From an uncultured Oscillospiraceae bacterium (GTDB taxonomy: Bacteria > Bacillota > Clostridia > Oscillospirales > Oscillospiraceae), in contig CAKTZP010000113.1 in assembly GCA_934636045.1 (NCBI GenBank), forward strand, positions 1 through 7,056: a DNA stretch of 7,056 bases, written 5' to 3'. The notes below the pieces were generated by a model that was not told the DNA's origin, searched no databases, and was given only the letters and a program-made list of their open reading frames with translations. Below are positions 5,777-7,056 of the stretch, one piece after another (the stretch's first letter is position 1; the number at the start of each line of letters is the position of its first letter). The translations under genes and the position numbers were made by a program.

Positions 5777-7056
5777 TCAATAGGTCAAAAAACGCATCAG
5801 AATTGCTGCGACCTCGGCACGAGTGCCGCCATCTTGCGGCGCAAGACAGAGCGTGCTGTTCTCCTGACGGCCGCCGATGATGTCGTTCTGTACCGCCCAC
5901 TGAATTGGGGCGACAGCATAGTCTGAGACGGTGTTCCTATCGGTAAATTTGTCCAGCGAGGCCGAGGCGGTGACATCAACACCGAGGCTCTTTGCGTAGC
6001 GGCACAGAATGGCTGCGATCTGCTCACGCGTGATCTTGCCGTCTGGGTCAAATTTGCCGTTGCCGACGCCGTTGACAATATTGTTTTGCACAGCCCAGAT
6101 CACGGCCTTCGTGTACCATGTGTTTTCCGGCACGTCCGTAAAGGGGGAAGCGCCGCTGCCCTCGCCGCCGTCCAAGCGCCACAGCACGGTTACCAGCATG
6201 GCGCGGGTCATTGTCCCGTCGGGGTCGAAGCTGTCCGCGGCCACGCCGTTCATCAGTTTGTTATGGTAGGCAAAGGAAACCGCGCCGTAGTACCAGCCAT
6301 CAACTGAGACATCGTCGTACGGGAGCGGAAGTGCCTCATAGATGCTCATGTACGGATACGGTTGCTCCTTGACCAGCTTCTCGGCAGGCGTTCCGGGGTA
6401 GTAAAGGTATACAATGCCTCCCTCGACCGGCGTTCCGAAGCAGTTTGCACCAAGTTCGGTCAGCGTCGGCGGCAGGAGCAGGAATGGTGGCGTAAAGGAA
6501 GAGAGAAATGCGCCGTCAACGATTTTTGTAACAGGGTATTGCTCAATATACGACGGCATAAACGGATCCACGAAGCCGAGACAGCTCAAGATCGTTGCCG
6601 CTTCGTTCTCAATTTTATATTCAAAGTTAGCATAGTATCCCGTACGGGTACCGTCGGCAAGCACGGCCGAATGGAATTCTCCTCCGATTTGTTCGGCATA
6701 CGTATGGCCGGCTGAACCTTCCGCCGCATAGACGGTGGGTTTAAAGATTTTGTTCTCGTACGTTTCATTTATGCCGATCGTTTTCAGGCTGTCCGGCAGA
6801 GTGACCGTCAGCGGGCCGCTGGGGTTGCCCAAAGCATAGTCGCCGATAGTTTCGACACCTTCGCTGAGATAAACCGTAGCATGATTCGTCATTAAATAAA
6901 ACGCATAGCTTTCAACGTGCTTCACAGAGGCGGGGACTACAATTGCCCGGAAACGGTTGGTATTCTGATGATAGACATTGTCGAACCATGCAGACGTAAC
7001 ATACGCGCCGATGGAGGTAACAGGGCAGTCATCAACCATCTCGGGAACATATAGCA
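5777..7056 (-). CDS. Surface protein with BspA-like leucine-rich repeats and three SLH domains (5' end outside window)
   Basis: The last 426 codons of a predicted cell-surface protein; the frame is open to the right edge, so the ATG at 7039 is internal and start and signal peptide lie outside. Counting from that Met, residues 1-120 form BspA-type repeats (PVTSIGAY, IVVPASVKHVESYAF, VTLPDSLKTIG) ending in the typical cap VYAAEGSAGHTYAEQIG. Residues 135-235 hold a second, more degenerate block (YPVTKIVDGAF, LLPPTLTELGANCF) with its own cap. Residues 241-418 are three SLH domains with TRAM, TREQ and TRAE at the usual TRAE position. SLH triplets anchor proteins non-covalently to pyruvylated cell-wall polysaccharide; BspA repeats often bind host or matrix ligands. 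The third SLH is divergent, with SxxxLAPQDGG replacing FxPDG. No terminator hairpin follows the TGA, and the RACE start is 20 nt on. Ligand unknown. Confidence 0.9.
   Translation of the reverse strand, partial: LYVPEMVDDCPVTSIGAYVTSAWFDNVYHQNTNRFRAIVVPASVKHVESYAFYLMTNHATVYLSEGVETIGDYALGNPSGPLTVTLPDSLKTIGINETYENKIFKPTVYAAEGSAGHTYAEQIGGEFHSAVLADGTRTGYYANFEYKIENEAATILSCLGFVDPFMPSYIEQYPVTKIVDGAFLSSFTPPFLLLPPTLTELGANCFGTPVEGGIVYLYYPGTPAEKLVKEQPYPYMSIYEALPLPYDDVSVDGWYYGAVSFAYHNKLMNGVAADSFDPDGTMTRAMLVTVLWRLDGGEGSGASPFTDVPENTWYTKAVIWAVQNNIVNGVGNGKFDPDGKITREQIAAILCRYAKSLGVDVTASASLDKFTDRNTVSDYAVAPIQWAVQNDIIGGRQENSTLCLAPQDGGTRAEVAAILMRFLTY

Noticed and set aside
4713..5783. Plus-strand open frame of 356 codons
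   Set aside because: It is opposite the RACE gene, whose minus-strand reading has clear ferredoxin and ASKHA motifs; the plus reading has none.
5757..5900. N-terminal extension of the RACE gene to the ATG at 5900
   Set aside because: It would overlap the end of the SLH gene by over 100 nt, adds arginine- and histidine-rich sequence without family likeness, and ignores the good ribosome site before 5756.
1..7056. tRNA, rRNA, CRISPR array, transposase or phage genes
   Set aside because: No cloverleaf-like segment, regularly spaced direct repeats, or recombinase/transposase motifs were seen in any part of the window.

Overview
The window is GC-rich, densely coding DNA with every recognisable gene on the minus strand. 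The gene content points to an anaerobic Clostridia bacterium, most likely a gut Oscillospiraceae relative. The indicators are a formate--tetrahydrofolate ligase, a reductive activator of corrinoid enzymes (RACE/ASKHA type) with its DUF3786 neighbour, an S-layer-homology (SLH) surface protein, and a palindromic intergenic repeat of a type I recall as abundant in gut Clostridia. The taxonomic placement is inference from gene content, not a measured match.

Layout in transcription order (right to left). (1) 7056-5777: the 3' part of a cell-surface protein with BspA-like leucine-rich repeats followed by three C-terminal SLH domains; its start lies beyond the right edge. (2) 5756-3828: a 642-residue RACE protein with an N-terminal [2Fe-2S] ferredoxin domain and a C-terminal ASKHA ATPase core, starting 20 nt after gene 1. 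(3) 3823-3218: a 201-residue DUF3786 protein starting 4 nt after the RACE stop codon, so probably translationally coupled. (4) 3217-3000: an intergenic stretch with a strong hairpin (possible operon end) and a double-hairpin repeat. (5) 2999-2049: a trigger-factor-like peptidyl-prolyl isomerase/chaperone that lacks the ribosome-docking N-terminal domain. (6) 2048-1791: an intergenic region with a terminator for gene 5, a perfect-consensus sigma-A promoter, a palindrome at the predicted transcription start, and a leader of about 115 nt with mutually exclusive pairings. (7) 1790-1: formate--tetrahydrofolate ligase (fhs), nearly complete, lacking only its last few codons beyond the left edge.

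Functionally, fhs feeds formate into the tetrahydrofolate one-carbon pool. RACE proteins use ATP to drive electrons onto inactive Co(II) corrinoids so that methyltransferases can be used. Together they suggest one-carbon/methyl-group metabolism (Wood-Ljungdahl or methyltransferase-linked), although no corrinoid protein or methyltransferase is in view. The points most worth a second look are the fhs leader, the ribosome-domain-less trigger factor, the RACE-DUF3786 pair without a visible partner, and the SLH gene lying directly upstream of a cytoplasmic redox activator.
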